The notes: generated from the letters alone by a model not told the origin. A stretch of DNA of 64,000 bases from Chryseobacterium angstadtii (GCF_001045465.1 NZ_LFND01000003.1:310001-374000), one strand, 5' to 3'. Counted from the stretch's first letter, positions 17,389 to 25,885 are shown. A program made the numbers and translations.

Positions 17389-18195
17389 CTACCATCCCTT
17401 CACCGCTCCTCCTTTAAAAATTTCCTCAGCTTTTTTGGCTACTTCGTCGGATTGGTAAGCTTTTACAAAGTTTTTAACTTTCGCAGAGTTTTTATTGTCA
17501 GGTCTTGAAACAACGACATTCATATAAGGCGAATCCTTATTTTCCTTTAAAATCCCTTGTTTATCGGCATCTAATCCTGCCTGAGAAGCAAAATTATTAT
17601 TGATGATGGCAATCACTACTTCTTTGTCATCCAGCACTCTCGGAAGCTGGGGAGCTTCAATTTCCAGAATATTCAATTGCTTTGGATTTTCGGTAATGTC
17701 AGTTACTTTGGGTAATAATCCGATGCCTTCTTTTAATTTCAGCAGTCCGTTCTTCTGAAGCAGAAGCAACGATCTGCCTCCGTTCGTAGGATCGTTGGGA
17801 ATAACAACAGTACTTCCATCTTGCAGCTGGCTGATATTTTTGATTTTTTTTGAATACGCTACGATAGGATACACAAAGGTATTTCCTACAACAGCCAGTT
17901 TATAACCCCTTTGTTTAGACTGTTCCGTGAGATAGGGCACGTGCTGGAAAGCATTGGCTTCAATATCCCCGTTGCTCAGTGCTTCATTGGGAACCACGTA
18001 GTCATTGAAAGGAATCAATTCTACCTCAAGATTATATTTTTCTTTTGCTACTTTTTTGGCGGCTTCTGCGATTTCAAGCTCGGGGCCATACGTAATTCCT
18101 ACCATAATATGATTCGGATCATTTTTCTTTTTTGTGCAGGCGTTGAATACCAGCAATCCGGCAGCAATGATAATAAAGGTTTTTATTGTGTTCAT
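17389..18195 (-). CDS. metQ: Methionine ABC transporter substrate-binding lipoprotein MetQ
   Basis: This 268-residue NlpA/MetQ family lipoprotein has a lipobox at LLVFNAC. The binding domain shows MVGITYGPELEIAEAAKKV, NAFQHVPYL and VVIPNDPTNGGRSLLLLQ, all typical of MetQ. It binds methionine outside the inner membrane and delivers it to MetNI. It is the last gene of metN-metI-metQ. A 129-base gap containing a repeat hairpin separates it from metI, and this could tune its level relative to the other subunits. Confidence 0.93.
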   Translation of the reverse strand: MNTIKTFIIIAAGLLVFNACTKKKNDPNHIMVGITYGPELEIAEAAKKVAKEKYNLEVELIPFNDYVVPNEALSNGDIEANAFQHVPYLTEQSKQRGYKLAVVGNTFVYPIVAYSKKIKNISQLQDGSTVVIPNDPTNGGRSLLLLQKNGLLKLKEGIGLLPKVTDITENPKQLNILEIEAPQLPRVLDDKEVVIAIINNNFASQAGLDADKQGILKENKDSPYMNVVVSRPDNKNSAKVKNFVKAYQSDEVAKKAEEIFKGGAVKGW

Positions 18196-18248
18196 GATTT
18201 ATTTATTTTGATGATCTGAGATCAATATAAAATTTTAGTTGTTTTTTA

Positions 18249-18321
18249 GGCAAAAAGGCTGATTTGCAAATTTGCTTTCTTCGCCTTCTTTGCTTTTCAG
18301 CAATTTTGCCCTTTCTCCCTT
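18249..18321. repeat. Intergenic 'AAGGCGAA' repeat, copy 2 (inside the met operon)
   Basis: On the minus strand it reads GCAAAGAAGGCGAAGAAAGC then AATTTGCAAATCAGCC, closely matching 55351-55417 and more loosely 5612-5706. It occupies the gap between metI and metQ. Confidence 0.65.
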
Positions 18322-18324
18322 TAA

Positions 18325-18981
18325 CTACCGATGATCAAATTTCTTCGCCAGTCTGTCTCCCGCAAACTGAATAATAAACACCAGCACGACAAGTAATACC
18401 AGTACCACATTCATAATAACGGCATCATAACCAATATAGCCGTATTGATATCCGATTTGTCCCAGTCCGCCGGCGCCCAACGCTCCTCCCATGGCAGAAT
18501 ATCCTACCAAAGTAATCAGTGTGATGGCTGCATTGTTGATTAAAGAAGGAAGTGCCTCAGGAAGCAATACTTTTTGAATGATCTGTAATGGAGATGCACC
18601 CAAAGCTCTTGCTGTTTCTATCAGCCCGTGGGGTACTTCAAGAAGGCTGTTTTCCACCAGACGGGCAATAAACGGAGCTGCTCCTACACTCAAAGGAACC
18701 AGAGCGGCATTCATTCCGATGGAAGTTCCTATGATGACTCTTGTAAATGGAATCATCCACACAATTAAAATAATAAAAGGAATAGAGCGGAAAATATTAA
18801 CCAAAATAGAAGTAGCTCTGTAATACACCGCATTTTCCAATAGCTGGCCCTTTCTCGTTAAAAATAACAGAATCCCTACCGGAAGTCCTAAAATAAATCC
18901 AAAAAAACCGGAAACAAACGTCATGTAAACCGTCTCCCAAAGTCCCTTTCCCAAAAGCGAAATTACCGAATCACTAAGCAT
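18325..18981 (-). CDS. metI: Methionine ABC transporter permease MetI
   Basis: This 218-residue inner membrane protein has about five hydrophobic segments and the ABC permease coupling loop (ETARALGASPLQIIQKVLLPEALP, with the EAA motif). Short length and sequence are typical of MetI. It overlaps the end of metN by 8 bases, so translation is probably coupled. Together with MetN and MetQ it imports methionine. Confidence 0.94.
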   Translation of the reverse strand: MLSDSVISLLGKGLWETVYMTFVSGFFGFILGLPVGILLFLTRKGQLLENAVYYRATSILVNIFRSIPFIILIVWMIPFTRVIIGTSIGMNAALVPLSVGAAPFIARLVENSLLEVPHGLIETARALGASPLQIIQKVLLPEALPSLINNAAITLITLVGYSAMGGALGAGGLGQIGYQYGYIGYDAVIMNVVLVLLVVLVFIIQFAGDRLAKKFDHR

Positions 18982-20002
18982 ATCCTTTTACTGTATTTTG
19001 AATTTTATTCTGGTTAAAATAATAAATGGCCTTCTGATTTTCCTCCGCTTCTCCCTGCAGCTGAAGCAGCAGTTTACCAAAATTCGAGTTACCCATATAT
19101 TCAACATCTGCTTTCAGAAGCCTGTAAGGTATTTTATATTGATCATAAAGTGTGGAAAGAAGTTTTTCCACACTGATGTTTTCATTGAGTTCTATTTCAA
19201 CAAGCGGAAATAAGCCGTCCTGTGGCTCTTTCTGAAGTTTTTTATTGATTTCCTGAGGAATGGTCATGATATCTGAATTTATAAATTGTCGGATCACCGG
19301 ATTTTCTTTATCAGAGATGATCTCGCTTAATGTTCCTTTTGCCAGTAACTGGCCTTTGTCTATAACCGCCACATGGTTGCAGACGGCTTTTATGACTTCC
19401 ATTTCGTGGGTGATCAGCAAAATGGTGATACCCAATCTTTGATTAATATCCCTTAAAAGCTGTAAAATTGATTGTGTTGTTGCCGGATCCAGCGCGCTGG
19501 TTGCCTCGTCGCAGAGAAGAAGATAGGGATCATTGGCCAGTGCCCGTGCAATCGCAACCCTTTGTTTTTGTCCACCCGAAAGGCTTTTTGGATAATCATG
19601 GGCTTTATCTTCCAGACCTACTATTTTCAGCAGTTCATTGACTTTTCTGTTGATTTCCTCTTTTCCGACATGATCCAGCTCCAGAGGAAGGGCTACATTA
19701 TCAAAAACAGTTCGCGATGAAAGAAGATTAAAGTGCTGGAAGATCATCCCTATTTTTTTCCGTTCATCTGCCAGCTGTTTGGAACTTAATAGGGTAAAAT
19801 CCTTTCCGTTAATAATAATCTGTCCCTGGTCCGGTCTTTCCAGAAGATTTACAGTACGGATCAGAGTACTTTTTCCTGCTCCGGAAAACCCTATGATTCC
19901 TACAATATCTCCTTTTTCAACAGCCAGACTTACATTATTTAAAGCTTTAAAAGTCTGCTTTTTTTGGTGAAATGTTTTTGAAATGTTTTTGATTTCTATC
20001 AT
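18974..20002 (-). CDS. metN: Methionine ABC transporter ATPase MetN
   Basis: This 342-residue protein has all ABC ATPase motifs: Walker A GFSGAGKST, signature LSGGQKQR, Walker B LLLCDEATSALD and the switch histidine in LLITHEM. A C-terminal NIL domain (about residues 270-340) binds methionine in E. coli MetN and slows transport when methionine is plentiful. It is the first intact gene of the operon, 20 bases after a decayed EamA gene, and is probably read from the Met-leader promoter near 20690. Confidence 0.95.
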   Translation of the reverse strand: MIEIKNISKTFHQKKQTFKALNNVSLAVEKGDIVGIIGFSGAGKSTLIRTVNLLERPDQGQIIINGKDFTLLSSKQLADERKKIGMIFQHFNLLSSRTVFDNVALPLELDHVGKEEINRKVNELLKIVGLEDKAHDYPKSLSGGQKQRVAIARALANDPYLLLCDEATSALDPATTQSILQLLRDINQRLGITILLITHEMEVIKAVCNHVAVIDKGQLLAKGTLSEIISDKENPVIRQFINSDIMTIPQEINKKLQKEPQDGLFPLVEIELNENISVEKLLSTLYDQYKIPYRLLKADVEYMGNSNFGKLLLQLQGEAEENQKAIYYFNQNKIQNTVKGYA

Positions 20003-20022
20003 TTTAAATGTATAGTTTAATT

Positions 20023-20477
20023 TTAAATAGGCTGATAAGGCTTTATGGTTCTGCCGAAAAATCGTCTCAGCCTTCTTAATTTGACCTTAGAGCGTTTTGT
20101 GAGCCTGAAATATTTCGTCACATTGGTAAGAAGAACCCCTATTAATATTACAGAAAGTCCGTACAGCTGATTTCCATTAATCGTTTGTCCTTCAACCACC
20201 CAGCCTGCAAATACAGTTACAATAGGGTTAATATAAGTATGGGTACTTACCAAAGCAGCAGGTTTTACGGAAAGCTGATCAGAGAATGAGCTTTTTCTCC
20301 TTTTGTCAGTAACCAGCCAATCATCATCAGTCCTGCTGCTAAAAAACGGAATCCTGACAGAATAAAAGGTGGAAACCCCTTCAGACCAAAGGAAATTGCC
20401 AGAAACGTAATCCCCCAGATCACGTAAATATTGATGAATGCTACCGGCACCAGCCAGCTGTTTTTGAAATTGCTCAT
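20023..20477 (-). pseudogene. Decayed EamA/DMT-family transporter
   Basis: The 5' piece (20477-20265, 70 codons, VPVAFINIYVIWGITFLAISFG..FILSGFRFLAAG) matches the N-terminus of EamA permeases. The 3' piece (20253-20023, with VSTHTYINPIVTVFAGWVVEGQ) matches the C-terminus. The two are in different frames, and the central 150 or so residues of a normal 290-300 residue protein are missing. One internal deletion with a frameshift explains this. It lies between the Met-rich leader and metN, in the same direction. Confidence 0.85.
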
Positions 20478-20500
20478 TGTTTTTTTGTGTTTGTTTCCTG

Positions 20501-20535
20501 AAATAAAAAAGGCCCTACAACGTGGTAAGGCCTTT
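20501..20535 (-). terminator. Attenuator-type terminator between the Met leader and the met operon
   Basis: On the minus strand AAAGGCCTTAC (20535-20525) pairs with GTAGGGCCTTT (20518-20508) around a six-base loop, one wobble included, followed by a T-rich tail. It lies 24 bases after the leader peptide stop and before the first structural gene, the position of a transcription attenuator. Confidence 0.8.
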
Positions 20536-20559
20536 GAAATATGTCATATAAAAGTAAGG

Positions 20560-20658
20560 TCAGCCACGGGATTTCTGATGCATAGGCATACAGTTGTACA
20601 TCATCATAAATTTGATGGTCTGTTTATTTATTGATTGATGTTTAAATCCTTGTTTCAT
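20560..20658 (-). CDS. Met-rich leader peptide (32 aa)
   Basis: This short frame runs ATG at 20658 to TGA at 20560. Its middle reads KFMMMYNCMPMHQ: five methionines and a cysteine within nine residues. It starts about 28 bases after a TATATTTG -7 element and ends 24 bases before an intrinsic terminator. Methionine-import genes lie downstream on the same strand. This is the classic plan of amino acid attenuation, where a ribosome stalling on the controlling codons when methionyl-tRNA is scarce would prevent terminator formation. CGTGG at the leader end (20568-20564) can pair with CCACG in the terminator loop region (20525-20521), a possible part of an antiterminator. Confidence 0.72.
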   Translation of the reverse strand: MKQGFKHQSINKQTIKFMMMYNCMPMHQKSRG

Positions 20659-20685
20659 TTTGTTTTCTTTTCCTGAATATGGTTG

Positions 20686-20731
20686 CAAATATAAGGCATA
20701 TATTTTTATTAGTCCACTAAAAAAGTAGACT
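20686..20731 (-). promoter_or_regulatory. Promoter and inverted repeat ahead of the Met leader
   Basis: TATATTTG on the minus strand (20693-20686) matches the -7 consensus. About 20 bases upstream, AGTCTAC and GTGGACT form a near-perfect inverted repeat (20711-20731) over the expected -33 region. It may be an operator. Confidence 0.55.
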
Positions 20732-20956
20732 TTTTAATAATTTTTATTTTAGAACAATTTAAGTTATTGTGTATCAGTTCTTTAAATTTGTTATTGAAAA
20801 TTAAAAAATAATGTTATTATTAATCCAGTTCAATGTCCGTGATTTCTGAGGTTTGTAAATTTGCATCAGAAGTGCAGGCAGAAGGGGTTACAGGACCCAG
20901 AAAAGCAAATCCTTCTGAAATTATCATAGATCATTACTCAGCTTGAAGAAAGGTCT

Positions 20957-20964
20957 TAATTTTG
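20957..20964 (+). promoter_or_regulatory. -7 element for the GNAT gene
   Basis: TAATTTTG matches TAnnTTTG, 24 bases before the start codon at 20989. Confidence 0.45.
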
Positions 20965-20988
20965 AACAACTAACTAAAAAAATATAAA

Positions 20989-21282
20989 ATGGAAAGAACA
21001 GAAATTGTTTTAGGAAATGTGAGAGGAGAAATTCAGCTTTTCTCAGACGATCAGAAAGCCGGAAAAATGGATATCTCTGTAATCGGGAAAAAATTAACCG
21101 TTTACCATACGGAAGTGAATCCTGAACATGAAGGGAAAGGCTTTGCAAAAATATTACTGGAAAGACTGGTTTCTTACGCAAGAGAAAACGATTTGAAGAT
21201 TATACCGTTATGTCCCTATGTTCATCTGCAGTTCAAACGTCATCCCGATGAATATAATGATGTCTGGTTCAAAGAAGAATAA
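20989..21282 (+). CDS. Small GNAT-fold N-acetyltransferase (YjdJ/COG2388 type)
   Basis: This 97-residue protein shows the shortened GNAT fold: VYHTEVNPEHEGKGFAKILLERLVSYAREN, which contains the acetyl-CoA binding G-x-G-x-A pattern, then IIPLCPYVHLQF. This matches the small COG2388 acetyltransferases. The substrate is unknown. It is preceded by its own -7 element and followed by a repeat, so it is probably monocistronic. Confidence 0.85.
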   Translation: MERTEIVLGNVRGEIQLFSDDQKAGKMDISVIGKKLTVYHTEVNPEHEGKGFAKILLERLVSYARENDLKIIPLCPYVHLQFKRHPDEYNDVWFKEE

Positions 21283-21332
21283 ATTTTAGGAATATTGTAA
21301 AATGTTCCACAGGAATTTCAATAGGAAAATAT

Positions 21333-21395
21333 TCAATAGGAGCGGGCTTTAGCCCACTTAATCTAAAAACAAATCAAAATCCGGCTTTAGCCAAA
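21333..21395. repeat. 'AGCGGGCTTTAGCCC' repeat, copy 1
   Basis: CAATAGGAGCGGGCTTTAGCCCACTT is followed about 20 bases later by GGCTTTAGCCAAA. The same two-part element occurs at 36580-36638. Confidence 0.7.
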
Positions 21396-21440
21396 ATCTA
21401 AAACATCAGACTAACCTCTAATTTCTAAACAAAAAAAACC

Positions 21441-23051
21441 ATGCACGAACAACTTCTCCTGATACTCGGGCTTTTATTAATCGTAATGATGCTGGTAATG
21501 CTGGCTCAGCGTATTAAAATTGCCTATCCTATATTTCTGGTATTGGCCGGATTGGGGATCAGTTTTATTCCGGGAGTTCCAGTTTTAAAATTAGATCCGG
21601 AAATTATTTTCCTGATTTTCTTACCGCCGCTTTTATATGAAGCCGCCTGGTATACTTCATGGAATGATTTCTGGAAATGGAAACGTACTATTTCGTTAAT
21701 GGCCTTTGGATTGGTATTTTTAACTTCTTTGGTAGTTGCTTTCGCTGCTCAGTCTCTCATTCCTGGGTTTACGCTCGCTATGGGATTTTTATTGGGAGGA
21801 ATTGTTTCGCCTCCGGATGCCATTGCTGCCACAACCGTTTTAAAAGGGTTGAAAGTTCCAAAAAGAACCATTGCCATGCTTGAAGGAGAAAGCCTGATTA
21901 ATGATGCTTCATCACTTATCGTTTTCAGATTTGCTTTGGCAGCGGTAATGACTGGAGTATTTTCGATGCAGGAAGCCACAGGACAATTCTTTATTGTTGC
22001 GGGAATGGGAGTTGTTGTAGGTATTGTGGGAGCTCATATATTCTATGCGATTCACAGGTTTTTGCCCACAACCCCTGCAATAGATGCAGCATTGACCGTG
22101 ATGACGCCTTATATTTTATTCCTGAGTGCAGAACATTTCCACTTTTCAGGGGTAATGGCTGTAGTTTCCGGAGGATTATTTATGTCTTTCCGTGCCCATG
22201 AAATATTTAAAACAGGTACAACCAGAATAAATATGACAGGAGTCTGGAATACCTTGATATTTGTAATGAATGCCCTGGTATTTGTACTGATAGGGCTGGA
22301 ACTTCCGGATATCATCAATGGTTTAGGGGAAACATCTTTAATGGAAGGAATAAAATACGGATTAATCATAAGTCTGATTGTTATTGTTGTCCGTTTATTA
22401 TGGATTTATCCGGTAGCTCATTTTCCGAGATGGGTGAGTAAAAAAATACGTCAGGATCCTAGTCCGGGCTGGAAAAATCCTCTGATCATAGGCTGGGCAG
22501 GAATGAGGGGTGTGGTTTCTTTGGCTACAGCATTGTCAATTCCGGTTATGATGAACGATCAGGCGGAATTCCCATTGAGAAATTTGATCATCTTCATCAC
22601 TTTCGTGGTTATTTTTGTAACTCTGGTTTTTCAGGGACTTACGCTTCCTCTGATTATTAAATTAATTAAAATAGGAGAAATTGATCCTATTCTACCTTCT
22701 CATGAACAGCAGGCTGGTATTCAGATTAGATTGGATCATTTAGCCGTCACAAGACTGAACGAGAAATATAAAAATAGCTTAACGGGCAATAGCCTGGTTG
22801 AAAATTTCAAAAACAGTCTGGAGAATGACCTTGAAATGCATAAAAGTCATTTGAGCTCTCTGGAAATGTGTTCTAACAGACAGAATGATCTTAAAGAATA
22901 CCATCAGATTATGCTGGATATTTTTGCTATACAGCGGAAAGAACTGTTCAGGCTGAAAAGAGAAAAACTGTTCAGTGACGATGAAATCCGGAAAGCAGAA
23001 TCCCAACTGGATTTAAATGAGTTGAGAATAACAGGAAATAAACATTTATAA
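21441..23051 (+). CDS. Na+/H+ antiporter, CPA1 (NhaP-like) family
   Basis: This 536-residue protein has about 12 membrane segments and a cytoplasmic tail of about 120 charged residues. It shows conserved CPA1 motifs: GGIVSPPDAIAATTVL, LEGESLINDASSLIVFRFA (the ion-binding Asn-Asp pair), FVLIGLELPDI and GWAGMRGVVSLATALSIP. It should exchange sodium or another cation for protons and help control pH. It heads a likely three-gene operon with a receiver-like protein and a Crp-family regulator (gaps of 27 and 9 bases). Confidence 0.92.
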   Translation: MHEQLLLILGLLLIVMMLVMLAQRIKIAYPIFLVLAGLGISFIPGVPVLKLDPEIIFLIFLPPLLYEAAWYTSWNDFWKWKRTISLMAFGLVFLTSLVVAFAAQSLIPGFTLAMGFLLGGIVSPPDAIAATTVLKGLKVPKRTIAMLEGESLINDASSLIVFRFALAAVMTGVFSMQEATGQFFIVAGMGVVVGIVGAHIFYAIHRFLPTTPAIDAALTVMTPYILFLSAEHFHFSGVMAVVSGGLFMSFRAHEIFKTGTTRINMTGVWNTLIFVMNALVFVLIGLELPDIINGLGETSLMEGIKYGLIISLIVIVVRLLWIYPVAHFPRWVSKKIRQDPSPGWKNPLIIGWAGMRGVVSLATALSIPVMMNDQAEFPLRNLIIFITFVVIFVTLVFQGLTLPLIIKLIKIGEIDPILPSHEQQAGIQIRLDHLAVTRLNEKYKNSLTGNSLVENFKNSLENDLEMHKSHLSSLEMCSNRQNDLKEYHQIMLDIFAIQRKELFRLKREKLFSDDEIRKAESQLDLNELRITGNKHL

Positions 23052-23078
23052 CTTTCAAATCCCAAATAGAACCGCAAA

Positions 23079-23390
23079 ATGAAAACATTACAATTTTTAA
23101 TCATTGGAAAAAATCAGGAAATTCTTGAAACCTTAAAAAGAATCGTTGAAAATAATGAAGGCTGGCAGGCAGATATTCAAAATGATGAAAATGCCTGTTA
23201 TGATTATATTAAACAAAATCAGCCGGATATTGTTCTTCTGAGTTCTGGTCTGGAAGAGCAGTTTGAAAAAGAGATTAAAGTATTTTGTGAAAAACTGGAT
23301 AAAGATGTTAAAGTAATTGATCATTACGGAGGCGGAAGCGGGCTTTTAAAGAATGAAGTTTACAGCCTTTTCCCTAATTTGCAGGTATAA
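23079..23390 (+). CDS. Receiver-like protein lacking the phosphoacceptor Asp
   Basis: This 103-residue protein has the start and strand order of a CheY-type receiver (LQFLIIGKNQEILETLKRIVEN ... QPDIVLLSSGLEEQ). At the position of the phosphorylated aspartate (normally LLDxxLP) it has serines. The acidic pair after strand 1 is also missing. It may be a non-phosphorylated structural or binding relative. It sits between an antiporter and a Crp-type regulator, so it might belong to their control. The receiver assignment rests on pattern only. Confidence 0.65.
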   Translation: MKTLQFLIIGKNQEILETLKRIVENNEGWQADIQNDENACYDYIKQNQPDIVLLSSGLEEQFEKEIKVFCEKLDKDVKVIDHYGGGSGLLKNEVYSLFPNLQV

Positions 23391-23399
23391 ATTTACAAT

Positions 23400-23984
23400 A
23401 TGTTTGAGAATATTATAAAGAATGTTACCCGGTTTGTAAGTCTTACGGAGGAAGAAGAAAAATTTTTTACGGATTTATTGCTTTGTCAGGCCTTTCCCAA
23501 GAAAGCAGTATTATTGAGACAAGGAGAAATCTGCCAGTTTGAAGGATACATCCATAAAGGCTGTGTCAGGCTTTATTGTTTGGATGACAAGGGTTCCGAG
23601 GTAACCATGTTATTTGCCGTTGAAGACTGGTGGATCAGTGATATAGCTTCATTTCACGAACAGAAACCATCAAAAGTATACATTGAAGCATTGGAAGATT
23701 CAGAAATTTATATGCTGAACCCGGAAACTAAAGAAAAACTATTGCAGGAAATTCCAAAATTCGAAAGGGTTTTCAGAATGTTGGTGCAAAGAAACCTTTC
23801 CACACTTCAGAATAGGTTGGTCAATACCATTTCCAAAACCGCATCAGACCGTTACCTCGAATTCATTAAAGTATATCCTTCCATACCACAGAGAATCCCG
23901 CAGTATTATATTGCTTCCTATCTTGGTGTATCAAAGGAATTTGTAAGCACTATCAGAAAAAGACTGGCTTCCAAAGAGAAATAA
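23400..23984 (+). CDS. Crp/Fnr family transcriptional regulator
   Basis: This 194-residue protein has an N-terminal cyclic-nucleotide-binding-like beta barrel (KAVLLRQGEICQFEGYIHKGCVRLY). The C-terminal helix-turn-helix is the short form common in Bacteroidota (YYIASYLGVSKEFVSTIRKRL). The FNR iron-sulfur cysteines are absent, and the cAMP-binding Arg-Ser pair is not obvious, so the effector is unknown. It follows the receiver-like gene by 9 bases. Confidence 0.9.
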   Translation: MFENIIKNVTRFVSLTEEEEKFFTDLLLCQAFPKKAVLLRQGEICQFEGYIHKGCVRLYCLDDKGSEVTMLFAVEDWWISDIASFHEQKPSKVYIEALEDSEIYMLNPETKEKLLQEIPKFERVFRMLVQRNLSTLQNRLVNTISKTASDRYLEFIKVYPSIPQRIPQYYIASYLGVSKEFVSTIRKRLASKEK

Positions 23985-24152
23985 ATTCAGTCTTCTTTCA
24001 TTCTTGCCTGATTATTGGCTTAAAATCATTCAATTACGCATATATTTTATGCATTAAACTTCATCAACGACGAAGATGGCCTCTTGGTGCATCTCAAAAT
24101 TTTAACGCTATCCAAATAAGACTTAGCGAAAAAATATTTCCTCAACTCTTAC

Positions 24153-24180
24153 GCCTGATCCACGATCAGGCATTTTTTTT
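24153..24180 (+). terminator. Terminator after the antiporter operon
   Basis: GCCTGATC-CAC-GATCAGGC is a perfect eight-pair hairpin followed by eight T residues. Confidence 0.85.
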
Positions 24181-24234
24181 AGTCTGAAAAGCGATTTATT
24201 AAACTAGTTAAATGTGCAGGGTTTTTCATCCTCC

Positions 24235-24242
24235 TAAATTTG
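24235..24242 (+). promoter_or_regulatory. -7 element for the pirin gene
   Basis: TAAATTTG matches TAnnTTTG. It lies 33 bases before the start codon at 24275 and downstream of the alternative ATG at 24212, which supports the later start. Confidence 0.5.
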
Positions 24243-24274
24243 ACCTATCAAAATCAAACAAATGCCTAACAGAT

Positions 24275-25150
24275 ATGGACAGAAAAGATTTTTTAAAGAA
24301 AGGTTTATTGGGAACAGGGATGTTTGTAGCCTCTGCTTCTCTAGGAAATACAATGAAAAATGAGATCGACGAAATCGAGCCGTTAGAACCCATCGGATAC
24401 AATCATTTACCCAATCCGGAATCAAAAATTAAAGACAATTCCGTCATTCATAGAGCAGATTCCAGAGGAAAGGCGGATCATGGCTGGCTGCTGAGCCAAC
24501 ATACTTTCAGCTTCGCCAATTATCACAATCCGGAAAGGATGCATTTTGGAGTTCTGAGGGTTTTAAACGATGATAAGGTGGAAGGAGGCAGAGGCTTCGG
24601 GACCCATCCCCACGATAATATGGAGATCATTAGTATTCCTTTGGAAGGAGATCTTGAACATAAGGACAGTATGGGAAATACAGCGGTGATCAAAAGTGGA
24701 GATATTCAGGTAATGAGCGCCGGAACAGGAGTCATGCACAGTGAATTCAACAAAAACAGTGATCTGTCTGTCAAATTCCTTCAGATCTGGGTATATCCTA
24801 ATAAAAGAAACGTAACTCCACGATACGACCAGGTTACTTTGGATAAAACAAAAAGCCGGAACAAATTCCAGCAGATTCTCTCTCCGAATGCCCATGATGA
24901 AGGAGTATGGATTCATCAGGATGCATGGTTTCACTTAGGAAATTTTGAAAAAGGAGAAGAAAGCAGCTACCAAATTCACAAAGAAGGAAATGGAGTATAC
25001 GCTTTCATTCTTAAAGGAAGTGCCGAAATTGAAGGCCAGGCACTACAGGAACGCGATGGTTTTGGTGTCTGGGATATCAGAAATCTGAACATTAAAACAA
25101 CTGAAGAAAATACAGAAATTCTCCTTATGGAAGTCCCTATGACTCTGTAA
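24275..25150 (+). CDS. Pirin family protein, exported
   Basis: This bicupin protein of 291 residues has the pirin metal site in FGTHPHDNMEIISIPLEGDLEHKDSMG (two His, a further His and a Glu) near the middle. The glycine-rich SAGTGVMHSE that follows is also characteristic. Some pirins have quercetin 2,3-dioxygenase activity. The N-terminus (DRKDFLKKGLLGTGMFVASASLG) looks like a Tat-type signal with RK instead of RR, which is unusual for pirins. It begins a run of five same-strand genes, four of which encode signal-bearing proteins. Confidence 0.88.
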   Translation: MDRKDFLKKGLLGTGMFVASASLGNTMKNEIDEIEPLEPIGYNHLPNPESKIKDNSVIHRADSRGKADHGWLLSQHTFSFANYHNPERMHFGVLRVLNDDKVEGGRGFGTHPHDNMEIISIPLEGDLEHKDSMGNTAVIKSGDIQVMSAGTGVMHSEFNKNSDLSVKFLQIWVYPNKRNVTPRYDQVTLDKTKSRNKFQQILSPNAHDEGVWIHQDAWFHLGNFEKGEESSYQIHKEGNGVYAFILKGSAEIEGQALQERDGFGVWDIRNLNIKTTEENTEILLMEVPMTL

Positions 25151-25186
25151 TGAATAAGAAATAACAAGATTAAGAAAATAACTACT

Positions 25187-25876
25187 ATGAAAAAATTAAT
25201 TCTATCATTTGCGGCAGGTTTATTATCATTAACTGCTACAGCACAGCAACCCGGAAAATCATTATTAAACCCAACAAACCACGCATTAGTGCTTATTGAT
25301 CATGAGGGGCAGATGGCTTTTGCCACAAAAAGTATCAGCATGGAAGTATTGAGAAATAATGTAGGCCTTATTGCCGGCGGATCGAAGATTTTTAATGTTC
25401 CGACCGTTGTAACCACAGTAGCCGAAAAATCATTTAGCGGTCCGGTATTTCCTGAAATTCTGGAAACCTATCCGGAGTCTTCCAGCGGATATATAGACAG
25501 AACCACGATGAATACTTGGGAAGACCGTAATGCACATAAAGCGATTACAGGAAAAAATAAAAAGAAACTGGTTTTCGCAGGATTGTGGACGAGCGTATGT
25601 ATCGTGGGACCTGTATTATCTGCAATAGATGAAGGATATGACGTATATGTGATTACGGATGCATCCGGAGATATTTCAAAACAAGCTCACGATCAGTCGG
25701 TTACGCGAATGGTTCAGGCAGGCGCACATCCCATTACCTCTGTACAGTATGTTTTGGAACTTCAGAGAGACTGGGCAAGAAAAGAAACCTATAAACCGGT
25801 GAATGACCTGATGAAAAGATTCGGAGGAGCTTACGGACTGGGAATTCAGTACGCGCAGGATATGCTTAAACACTAA
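25187..25876 (+). CDS. Isochorismatase-like cysteine hydrolase, exported
   Basis: This 229-residue protein has a signal peptide (LSFAAGLLSLTATAQ) and the isochorismatase-like catalytic triad: Asp in LVLIDHEGQM, Lys in TVAEKSFSG and Cys in LWTSVCIVG. These enzymes hydrolyse amide or ester bonds, for example nicotinamide or N-carbamoyl compounds. Its precise substrate is unknown. The gene is 36 bases after pirin and is followed by a terminator. Export to the periplasm is less usual for this family. Confidence 0.88.
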   Translation: MKKLILSFAAGLLSLTATAQQPGKSLLNPTNHALVLIDHEGQMAFATKSISMEVLRNNVGLIAGGSKIFNVPTVVTTVAEKSFSGPVFPEILETYPESSSGYIDRTTMNTWEDRNAHKAITGKNKKKLVFAGLWTSVCIVGPVLSAIDEGYDVYVITDASGDISKQAHDQSVTRMVQAGAHPITSVQYVLELQRDWARKETYKPVNDLMKRFGGAYGLGIQYAQDMLKH

Positions 25877-25885
25877 ATATACACT

